Of a DNA stretch of 64,000 nt, positions 55,721 through 64,000 are shown piece by piece. The stretch comes from Tetrapyrgos nigripes (Eukaryota; Basidiomycota; Agaricomycetes; Agaricales; Campanellaceae), in contig JAACJM010000221.1 in the NCBI GenBank assembly GCA_013368315.1, forward strand, positions 62,001 through 126,000, in the 5' to 3' direction. The notes under the pieces are model-generated. The model was not told where the DNA came from. It saw only the letters and a list, made by a program, of their open reading frames with translations, and ran no database searches. Within the stretch, counting starts at the first letter, position 1; each line of letters begins with the position of its first letter. The translations under genes were made by a program, and so were the position numbers.

Positions 55721-56797
55721 GTAGATCTCATTACACAGCTACCATCCTCGCAAGGTTATGATGCAATCCTTGTCTGCACCGATCTCTATGGCAAACAGGT
55801 CCACACCCTCCCCTGCACCTCTAACATCACCTATATTACCGAGAAATCTTCTGCCTTTATGGCCTCCCACTTTGTTTTGTGTCAGATTGTGGCCCACAGT
55901 TTGCAGCCCAAGCCATGTGATGTCTCTTAGACCGACTTGGGATCAAGTCAAGCCTTTCCTCAGGCTATCGACCCCGGACAAACGGACAGACAGAACAAGC
56001 CAATCAGGAAGTGGAGAAATACCTACGTCTCTACACAAATTATAGGCAGGATGATTGGGTGGAACACCTCCCTATGGCTGAATTCGTTCTGAATTCCCAT
56101 ACACACTCTGCACATGGTATGGCACCTTTTGAGGTGACCTATGGCTACCTTCCTCTGTTCAACATACCAGTAGGCCATCGTACAGGCATCCCAGATGTAG
56201 AAGACCATCTAGAAGTCCTGAGGGAGGTTCGAAGAGATGCAGGGTCAGCACTACACCTGGCTAAACGGCGTATGAAGGAAGGATACGAGAGAGGGAAGCG
56301 GAAGGGACATCAGTTCAAGGTTGGAGACTACGTTTGGCTGAGTGCAGAGGATATCGGCTTGAAACTTTCAAGTGACAAGTTGGGTGACCAACAACTAGGA
56401 CCATACAGAATTATGGAAAAAGTTGGAGACTTGGACTATTGGTTGGACCTTCCTGAATCCCTCAATCATCTGCACCCAGTATTCCATGTCAACAAACTCT
56501 ACCCCTACAAGGTTAATTTGGTGAATGGGCTCTTACCTGAAGAGCCAGAGCCAGTATACCTCAAAGGGGAGGATGAGCCTGAATATGAAGTAGACACCCT
56601 TTTGGACAGCAGAATACAATGGAGGTGACTGGAATACCTTGTGAAGTGGAAAGGGTATGATGACAGCCACAACTCATGGGAGCCAGCTCCAAACCTCAAA
56701 AATACAAAATGCAAGATCACCGCATTTCACAAGAAGCACCCAGAGGCAACAAAGATTTAGGAATCATTGAGGACGATGAAGTGTAGGAGAGGGGTAA
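55721..56797 (+). pseudogene. Family-A integrase/chromodomain, right part of X2
   Basis: X2 resumes after the nested element. The integrase core (DLITQLPSSQGYDAILV) has an internal deletion of about 20 bp near 55830. From 56011 a clean frame follows ([38 protein letters not shown]), with a chromodomain interrupted by TGA at 56626-56628 ([17 protein letters not shown]). X3 has CGA at that codon. The frame ends TAG at 56758 and the PPT is at about 56783-56797. Confidence 0.9.
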
Positions 56798-57225
56798 TGT
56801 CATGAGGTCTATATTTGGTACTATTTATTTCTTCCTATCTCTGCATCCTCGGACCTTTACACCATATGACTCTTGTTCCACATGCTACGCACCGGACCTT
56901 TCATTTCTCCGATACAGCTTCTTTTACAGCTTTCTTTACAGCTTTGGTTACAGCTTCCTTTACACCTTTACTTTTACATATATAAACCCTGTCCTGACAC
57001 CTGGTTCCCCATCTTGACCTCTTTGTTGTTGGGACCAGGTGTGTATTCTCTTCTTCACTAGTTCTCTCACTTTTACTGATAGACCTTGTAGTTCCAGTAC
57101 TTACTGCTGTCTGTTAGGTACTTTATACATTCTTTGTTGTTGGGACCAGTTCCAGTACTTACTGCTGTCTGTTAGCTCTGTGCCGTCGCCATTATCGCTA
57201 TCTAAGTGATTACCTCTTTGTGACA
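56798..57225 (+). repeat. Family-A 3' LTR of X2
   Basis: A 428-bp LTR preceded by a PPT and followed by TCGAG (57226-57230), where integrase coding of X3 starts. It therefore marks the right boundary of X2 inserted in X3. The matching left TCGAG and 5' LTR are not in the window. Confidence 0.88.
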
Positions 57226-58297
57226 TCGAGGGGTGTGACAAGTGCGCCAGGAAGAAGCTACAACGTCACCACAAGCAGTAATCCAACCTCCTCCCTGCAC
57301 CTCTAATATTACGGCCACAGAAGTTGCTGACCTATATTACCAAGAAATCTTCTGCCTTCATGGCCTCCCACTTCGCTTTGTGTCAGATCGTGGCCCACAG
57401 TTTGCAGCCCAAGCCATGCACTCTCTCTTAGACCAGCTTGAGATCAAGTCAAGCCTCTCCTCAGGCTATCGGCCCCAGACAAATGGACAGACAGAATGAG
57501 CCAACCAGGAAGTAGAGAAATACCACGTCTCTACACAAACTATAGGCAGGATGATTGGGTGGAACACCTTCCTATGGCCAAATTTGTTCTGAACTCCCAT
57601 ACACACTCCACACATGGTATGGCACCTTTTGAGGTGACCTATGGCTACCTTCCTCTGTTCAACATACCAGTAGGCCGCTGCACAGGCATACCCGATGTAG
57701 AAGACCGCCTAAAAGTCCTGAGGGAGGTTCAGAGAGATGCAGGGTCAGCACTACACCTGGCTGAACAGCGTATGAAGGAAGGATATGAAAGAGGGAAGCG
57801 GAAGGGACATCAGTTCAAGGTTGGAGACTACATTTGGCTGAGTGCAGAGGACATTAACTTGAAACTTTCGAGTGACAAGTTGGGTGACCGACAGTTAGGA
57901 CCATACAAAATTATGGAAAAAGTTGGGGATTTGGACTATTGGTTAGACCTTCCCGAGTCCCTGAATCATCTGCACCCAGTATTCCATGTCGACAAACTCT
58001 ACGCCTACAAGGGTAATATGGTGAATGGGCTTTTACCTGAAGAGCCAGAGCCAGTATACCTCGAAGGGAAGGATGGGCCTGAATATGAAGTGGACACCCT
58101 TTTGGACAGTAGGATTTGATGGAGGCGACTGGAATACCTTGTGAAGTGGAAAGGGTATGATGACAGCCACAACTCATGGGAGCCAGCTCCAAACCTCAAA
58201 AATACAAAACGCAAGATCACTGCATTTCACAAGAAACACCCAGAGGCAACAAAGGTTTAGGATTCATTGAGGATGATGAACTGTAGGAGGGGGGTAA
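57226..58297 (+). pseudogene. Family-A integrase/chromodomain of X3
   Basis: The oldest layer. It begins at VEGCDKCARKKLQRH, then about 150 bp are deleted at about 57290 (between ATCCAACCTC and CCTGCACC). The core (FVSDRGPQFAAQA) keeps the DRG motif. TGA at 57497-57499 and 58117-58119 replace Arg. The long frame 57496-58119 spans the integrase C-terminus, and the chromodomain continues past the stop ([18 protein letters not shown]). The PPT is at 58283-58297. Confidence 0.9.
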
Positions 58298-58668
58298 TGT
58301 CATGACGTCTATATTTGGTACTATTTATTTCTTCTTATCTCCATATCCTCAGACCTTTACACCATATGACTCTTGTGCCACATGCTACGCACCGGACCTT
58401 TCATTTCTCTGATACAGCTTCTTTTACAGCTTCTTTTACAGCTTTGGTTACAGCTTTGTTTACACCTTTACTTTTACATATATAAACCCTGTCCTGACAC
58501 CTGGTTCCCCATCTCAACCTCTTTGTCATTGGGACCAGGTGTGTATTCTCTTCCTCACTAGTTCTCTCACTTTTACTGATAGACCTTGTAGTTCCAGTAC
58601 TTACTGCTGTCTGTTAGCTCCTCGCCATTGCCATTATCACTATCTAAAGCAATTACCTCTTTGTGACA
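58298..58668 (+). repeat. Family-A 3' LTR of X3
   Basis: A 371-bp LTR, the short form with one CAGTACTTACTGCTGTCTG unit. It is followed by GCAAT at 58669, the expected right half of the X3 target duplication. The left half is outside the window. Confidence 0.88.
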
Positions 58669-58689
58669 GCAATCACTATGTGTAAGCCT

Positions 58690-59082
58690 CTGGCTCTCTT
58701 GGCATGATTTCCAGACAACCTACTGGCTCCATTTCTAGTAGCCATTCTCGATTCTCAGGAGAAGTTGCACAGAATTGCAGGGGATGTTGTTACAGATGGC
58801 AACTTCAGTTATGCAATGAACAGCAGAATACAAACATGTCAATCCGAAAATTCAATCAGCTTCAATCAGCCAGAGCCCAGAAACATTACTGAGGTTTGCT
58901 TTTTTGATAATATTTTCATAGTACTTATTGCTGACTATGATTCAATCTTTAGAATGAAGATCATGGAAATGGGAAGCAGAAAGTCCCTGTCCTTGTCATC
59001 ACCAAATCCAAAACCCGCCAAAGCGCCAACACCAAAAAAGCCAAAAAAAGTCAATGAGGTAACACCCACTGAAATGGCCTAA
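58690..59082 (+). other. Possible exon fragments of an unknown gene
   Basis: An ORF (105 codons from 58765) with the reading HRIAGDVVTDGNFSYAMNSR. An intron-like GTTTGC...TCTTTAG at about 58893-58952 would splice RNITE to NEDHGNGKQKVPVLVITKSK. The end is Lys-rich. It looks like a gene remnant trapped beside X3, with no recognised domain. Confidence 0.3.
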
Positions 59083-59227
59083 ACACCCTCAAGAGCTTAA
59101 ACATCCTCAATATGCTAAACCGAAAGAAGGAGGAAGTATCTTGGTGCAGGAGGATTTCGATATAGTAAGGTAGAACAGAGAGGAAGTCTGTTAGGGCGAA
59201 GAACGCTGGAGTGGAGGAAAGTTAGAG

Positions 59228-59740
59228 TAGTGATGTTAGCCCGGCCATAAGCCCTAAGTAGGGTCAGGCTTGGGCCAGCTTGGGCTTTGAGCCCAGGCTT
59301 CGACTAGGATGATGTCGTCACTCAAAAAGTCACAAGCAAAGTGTTGGATTAGTCTGAAGTTAAGTTTGTGTGATAGAAAGTGAACTACTGACTTACATTA
59401 AGCATTTACTGAGCCAAACCCAACATTATTGGTGCCAACAAGTAGTGGATAACAGCTGGGGATGACCCAGGAAGATGGTTAGATGCAAGTTAGACATTGA
59501 GCAACTGTAAATTGTATGAGAACTTGGTGAGAATGCCTGCAAAAAGAAATTTCAACTATTTATTGATAATTTTTAGTGGCCAGTAACAGGTCACTAAGTA
59601 TTGTTGAAAGCCCGGGCCTGAGCTTCAGGCTCAGGGCTTTCAGGAAGCCAGCCCAAACCCTCAGGCCCTCAAGCCCTCCTCGAAGGCTGGGCCGGGTTTG
59701 GGCTGGGCTAGGGCTTTGAGCCCAAGCCTGCACATCGCTA
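59228..59740. mobile_element. Non-autonomous hAT element, 513 bp
   Basis: TIRs are TAGTGATGT on the left and the complement of ACATCGCTA on the right (8/9). A perfect 8-bp TSD AGTTAGAG lies at 59220-59227 and 59741-59748. The TAGNG start and 8-bp duplication are typical of hAT transposons. Both subterminal regions are rich in GGGCTTTGAGCCC-like palindromes and GGCC words. No transposase is encoded. Confidence 0.9.
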
Positions 59741-59748
59741 AGTTAGAG

Positions 59749-60242
59749 TCAGTACATGGAATATGCTCGTTCGCTTGCTGCATCTCACTCTTGTGTGCCG
59801 GGACCTGCAACCAAGGGGGATCGAGGATTTTGTAGGGTCATATAGGGTCAGAAAAAATTTTAAAGCCTCGACACTGGACTAACTAACTGTTACATAAGCT
59901 TATATACCAAATATGGTAATGATAAGCCGGCTATATCCGAGTTTTATCTCCAGAGGGCTCCATAAATGTCTCTAGGTCTACTGCAGCTTCGTAAGACTCT
60001 CTCAAAAGTGATTGCATTTATGGTCGACAATAGTTCAAAATATTGTTTGTTGAAGAACAAATGGTGATTCATACCTAGGATTACCTTATAACCCAGTCAG
60101 AACCCCTTCCAGACCCTAGAATAGGGGGGTTCCAAAAAAGTTTTAATGGCCTGGCAGCTGGACTAACTAACCACCCCTATATTGCTATCATGTGGAGCCC
60201 CCTTGCCCGCAACGACCCAAGACGACTATTTCAACACAGGAC
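59749..60242. other. No supported gene; short internal repeat
   Basis: No ORF is supported. CTGGACTAACTAAC occurs at about 59874 and 60161 in otherwise similar contexts (AAAATTTTAAAGCCT and AAAGTTTTAATGGCC), suggesting a diverged duplication of about 300-bp period. Confidence 0.4.
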
Positions 60243-60522
60243 GTCCAGAACAATCAAAGTACAGCCTGTTGTCCCTGTAAGAGATGTATCATGAAAAGAT
60301 GAACAAAAGATGAACAAGCTGTGTGTTGTCCCTGTAAGAGATGTATCATAAAAAGACGAACAAATGATGAAACAGGGGATAGTAGCTGTGCATAGATGAT
60401 CAAGGAAAGATGAACAAAAGATAGGGCAAAGGATGAACAAAACGATGAACAAAAGGCAGTGACTGATGAAGAAAAGAAACAGAAAATGAATGAAAATACC
60501 CTGAAATAATACTGTCATGACA
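60243..60522 (-). repeat. Partial family-C LTR
   Basis: Matches the family-C LTR from about CCAAAACAATCAAAGTAT to its end. It includes both copies of the GTCCCTGTAAGAGATG duplication, as in the 3' LTR of element C. It ends ACTGTCATGACA where element C has ACTGTCACAACA. The other end is lost and no TSD was found. Confidence 0.8.
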
Positions 60523-61534
60523 GGCATTGCAGTGATTGAAAGAGGGAAACACTCTTTTGGAAGGTCATTTGATGGATGAGGAGAGGTGTTTGGAAGGGAT
60601 AGATAAGATAAATGAAGCAGAACAATTTGACTTTGAGGTGCTGACAGCATTAACCATTTCAGTGTCCTACTCTATTTTGTAGCTCATATGAACTTAAAAG
60701 GAAGCAAAAATGATTTCTGAGAAAGCTCATTCCCAAGATAATCTTTTGTTCTGTTAAGGGCTATATACAAGTTGATTCTGGGCAAGCACCAAGATTATTT
60801 TGGACCTTTTGTGCTATTATGGTCATTTTAAGACTCAAAACTATTGTGTATAGATTGTACTCTCAGACATGGTTCCAATAGGAAATTAATATGTTTTAAT
60901 GAGTGAATTTAGTAGGCTCATTCTAGTTGCCTTGAGTAAGCTCAACCTTATGTACCCTTATTCTTACTTTGTACCTTGGCAGTGAAACAAAAAACCTTTT
61001 ATTCATTATAATGACTTCAAAATTATTGTACTATCATTATTCTACCTAGCAAGGCCTTGAAAATTATTTCTGAGTGATTATACTGCCATGTTAGCCACTC
61101 AAAACAATTGTATGAACAAATAAGTTGGAATGTTATTTTATGTGCCTTGTTAGGAGGTATAAGGCAATGGATATAATTTTGATACCCTTGTAAGTGAATT
61201 ATAATCAAGTATTACTCTGTTGCCAGTTATCTGCCTCAAAAGTCTTCAGCCATTTTTCTGGCGTCCTGTAATGCAACACGTAACTAACCATAACCCAACC
61301 CATCCAACATCAGCGCCAATGCCAACACCAACGCATCTCCATCAACCGTTTATTGCATGATGCTGACATGTCCATAAGACTCAAACTGCCTCCCAACCAG
61401 TTACCATTACTGAAGCTCCAACCGACTGAAAGCCAAAGCCAGCAAGTGTAAAAGAAAAAAAGAAAAAGGTGGTTTGCAAGCACACACACGCATTATGAGT
61501 AAGTAAATGCACGTTTCATGATCAGAGCGACATT
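60523..61534. other. No supported gene
   Basis: AT-rich sequence with no coherent ORF, repeat or RNA gene that I can support. Confidence 0.4.
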
Positions 61535-61981
61535 TTACCTCCTCTCCTCTTTCTCCTCCAGCGTATCATATGGGGTAGGCAGAGGGTAATGAAACATGAA
61601 AAACAAGACAGGAAAACGAACAAAAGCGAAGCCAAAAGAGAAGAAAATTAACACCCACCCACTAGTATCACTCTCCTTCATCTGACTCAGCCCAACCCCA
61701 CTTCCTGTCCCCATCAACAAAGGTGTTACCACTGTCGTCGTCTGTCCTCCACTTCCCGTCATAATCAAAGTTGTTGTTGAGCTTGAAGAGGAAGAGCTGG
61801 AGGTGGAGGAGGATGTTGAAGACATTGAGGATGAGGTGCTGCTCGTCGAGCTGGTACTACTTATACTACTCGTTGATGAAGTGGAGGAGGTACTCGAGGA
61901 GGTAGAACATGTAGTCCAAGAAGTGGAAGCAGTTACGAGGCCAAACGAAATGAGGCTGAGTTTCTTACACTCTCTTTCCAC
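61535..61981 (-). CDS. Ser/Thr-rich hypothetical protein, probable exon
   Basis: A 148-codon minus-strand ORF. About 50 residues of nearly pure Ser/Thr (about 61915-61760) precede TTTLIMTGSGGQTTTVV and GTGSGVGLSQMKESDTS. A probable donor GTGGGTGTTAATT follows at about 61660, so the hydrophobic end of the raw ORF may be intron. Ser/Thr-rich stretches like this occur in fungal cell-wall or sensor proteins, but no signal peptide or confirmed membrane segment is seen, so that role is only a guess. The Ser run rests on a microsatellite-like repeat. Confidence 0.3.
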   Translation of the reverse strand: MERECKKLSLISFGLVTASTSWTTCSTSSSTSSTSSTSSISSTSSTSSTSSSMSSTSSSTSSSSSSSSTTTLIMTGSGGQTTTVVTPLLMGTGSGVGLSQMKESDTSGWVLIFFSFGFAFVRFPVLFFMFHYPLPTPYDTLEEKEERR

Positions 61982-62378
61982 GTGTGGCTATGTTTAAGTG
62001 TTCCCTATTTTACCCGTCTGCATAATCTTCCATGTGATTTTCGTTTTGTTTGTTGTTGCTTTTCTTCTGCTTCCTCCCAGACCTAGGCTCGTGACCATCC
62101 AGTTCTGTGACATCACAACAAGTGTGATTTTGGCGGGCGCTGCCAAATGCGACAACAGGCAAAAATTGATGTCCTCAACCTTCAAAAAAAGTTTTTTAGA
62201 GACTATCATATTCGTAGGATTTGAAGTTCGTTCTATAAGATTATATAGGTCAAAAAAATACGATTTTTTGAGTGCAATTTGACCGAGTACACTGTACATT
62301 AGCACCTTGGGTGGCAATGCATATTTAGGAAGATCTTTTGGGCAAACATAAATGATGAATTTATGCTCGGCACCGGAG

Positions 62379-62425
62379 CTACTCCATATGGCTGTTCGGC
62401 CTCAAATCGGCCTGATATGGAGTAG
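62379..62425. repeat. Perfect 11-bp inverted repeat (hairpin)
   Basis: CTACTCCATAT at 62379-62389 and ATATGGAGTAG at 62415-62425 are separated by 25 bases that contain two CGGCCT words. It could be a cruciform, a protein site or part of a small element. No context assigns a role. Confidence 0.6.
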
Positions 62426-62625
62426 ACCCGGGTGAGCAAAAATGGCACTGAAAAATCCGAAATTTTACGATTACTATTTATAGGAATCATTATTTTTTGA
62501 TGCCAACCCACCCAAATTTTCGGACGTGGATCTCTGATCAGTAAGAATTAATTTCTAGAGTGAGCTGAAAAGTCAGGTGATTTATTGGCTTACAGTAACC
62601 GGTTGTGTATGCCCAAAAAGTCTGT

Positions 62626-62708
62626 AAGGGCAAGGATTGAACTCATGCAAGCAAGAAACAACTGACGCGGAGTTTGGAACAATGCAAAACCATTGCACCA
62701 CAGGGCCT
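62626..62708 (-). other. tRNA-like sequence, possible SINE head or tRNA pseudogene
   Basis: On the minus strand TGGTGCAATGG fits the RNA polymerase III A box and GAGTTCAATCC about 50 nt downstream fits the B box. The sequence starts GGCCCTG but does not fold into a good cloverleaf, with weak acceptor and T stems. A degenerate tRNA gene or the 5' head of a SINE is the best reading. Confidence 0.4.
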
Positions 62709-64000
62709 TTATTAACTTTGGTACATAATATTATGTACCTAGCTGTACAATAAATATATATTCATGACCACATGCATTTGTTCAACATTGTCAAGGATTA
62801 TGGAGATGTGAGTTTATGGGGGAGGGGAATATACAGTGACCAAAATAATTGTCCACATGTTTGGCACTTTTGGAAAGATTGCTGATTTAAGAGCTATTGA
62901 GCAGAAATCTCAAAACATGGCTGGTGGTAGCAAGAAAGCCTTTGATTAGAGCTACAATAATGTGTCTGTTGTGTTTTATTTGGCCAAATATCTGTGGAGG
63001 TATGATTGATTTAAAACTGTATGTCATTTGGACAATTTTTTGAGTTGCCACTTCAAAATCATTATTGCAATAACCTGATGTGTTATACATGATGTCATGG
63101 GTGGAGCTGTACAGTAATGTAATGTATACACTACAATGATGTCATAGCTGCCAGCTGGAGCATACATAGCAACATACAGATGCTCTACAGCCTCTATGAA
63201 AATCATGGGGTCCCTCATATCAGCCCAGAAAGACAATCTCTACTCTCTCCTCTTAACTGCCTCTCCATCTGCAAAAATTGCAGCTTAGACTGGAGTATGG
63301 AAGCCAAGAGTTGCTTTTGTGGCTTAAAAGACAAATACAGACAATGAGAACAATACAGCAGGGTGTCCTAGGAGGCTCTCTACTACTTGTGAAGAGGTTA
63401 GATTGGAAAAAAATCCATTCTGGTAAAGCCAGATTGCTACACAAGTGGCCTGAAACATCAAGGCTCTTCTTGGACAACCTGTCCCAACCTATAACAGCCA
63501 AAACATTCCTGAAAACGTCTTGTGGCGATCTCCAAAACACAGAACAAGTGCAAACTTACAGTGACTTGCAGCAAGGCTCACTTGAAGTTTGCACAGATGT
63601 AAAAAGACCGGGCTGTAGAAGGCTAGAAGTGGGTTATTTTCTCAGATAAGACCAAAAACAATTATTTTGGGGCAAATATGCCCCAGCATGTGTGAGAAAA
63701 GAGAGATAAATTCATGGTACAGCAAGATGTGACAGAAATGATGATATTTGAGAGAGAAAATGACATGATGGGGTAGGGTATGGGGCAACAGTAAGCAGTG
63801 AAAATGGTCCAGATGAAGGGGAAGATAGATTGCAAACACTATATGACCATCTTAAGTAACAAAATCCTGGAAAGCATTAATAATATGGGAGTTGATCCAG
63901 AGGTGGCCATTTTTCAGCTGGGTATTAACCTTCTAAAGTGCTATATCCAATGGTTTCCTTTATCAGAACATGTCTCTCTACCTATAAAAGCAACACTCTG
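62709..64000. other. No supported gene
   Basis: Several ORFs of 60-120 codons exist on both strands (for example 63278-63649 plus), but none shows recognisable motifs, introns or homology to other parts of the window. I leave the region unassigned. Confidence 0.4.

Noticed and set aside
56798..57225. Reading this LTR as the 5' LTR of X3
   Set aside because: It is preceded by a PPT and followed by mid-integrase coding with no PBS, so it is a 3' LTR.
61803..61997. Glu/Val-rich plus-strand ORF
   Set aside because: Antisense of the Ser/Thr run on the minus strand; repeat-driven.
63278..63649. 123-codon plus-strand ORF near the window end
   Set aside because: No domain, no splice-site pattern and no related sequence in the window.

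Overview
The window looks like a transposon graveyard from a filamentous basidiomycete, most likely an Agaricomycete. The evidence is chromodomain Ty3/gypsy (chromovirus) retrotransposons, a Helitron with Rep and PIF1-type helicase domains, a MULE transposase, short GT-AG introns of about 40-70 nt in the non-TE genes, and hypothetical genes with acidic/Lys-rich, multi-exon layouts. The order or genus cannot be fixed from sequence alone. No rRNA, CRISPR or intact host gene was found.

Layout. 0.6-3.2 kb: degenerate MULE transposase gene (minus), abutting the PPT and LTR of a family-A chromovirus. 3.2-16.8 kb: a decayed family-A element whose gag is split by a complete family-B chromovirus (3888-12552, TSD CCTCG) and whose RT is split by a solo family-D LTR (15761-16303). 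16.8-17.2 kb: solo A LTR (TSD CTTTG). 17.2-21.8 kb: multi-exon hypothetical gene (minus) with tandemly duplicated exon-intron units and a repeated intronic palindrome. 21.9-28.25 kb: complete family-C chromovirus (minus, TSD CTCTT) inserted into an older gypsy fragment. 29.4-32.5 kb: multi-exon hypothetical gene (plus). 32.66-33.31 kb: TA-flanked MITE. 33.75-41.2 kb: Helitron (plus), interrupted by a solo B LTR (TSD TTGCT) between the helicase and a C-terminal USP-like cysteine-protease domain. 41.9-44.5 kb: gypsy gag-protease fragment (minus) with a solo D LTR (TSD GAATT). 44.6-45.2 kb: 5' part of a paralogue of the 17-22 kb gene. 45.4-46.8 kb: long-inverted-repeat foldback element. 46.8-58.7 kb: three nested family-A elements, the innermost (49267-55720, TSD GTAGA) complete. 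59.2-59.7 kb: non-autonomous hAT element with an 8-bp TSD. 60-64 kb: LTR remnant, a Ser/Thr-rich ORF, a tRNA-like element and unassigned sequence.

Three themes recur. (1) In families A, B and C a 10-nt stretch just inside the 5' LTR is complementary to a 10-nt stretch about 32-34 nt downstream of the LTR TATA box, which fits Tf1/sushi-type self-primed reverse transcription. (2) Nonsense codons are overwhelmingly TGA at positions expected to be CGA (Arg), including reciprocal CGA/TGA differences between paralogous copies; this is the signature of CpG deamination of methylated repeats. (3) Nesting can be ordered from target-site duplications. The most unusual coding assembly is the Helitron carrying a C-terminal USP-like peptidase module with a zinc-ribbon-like CxxC pair.
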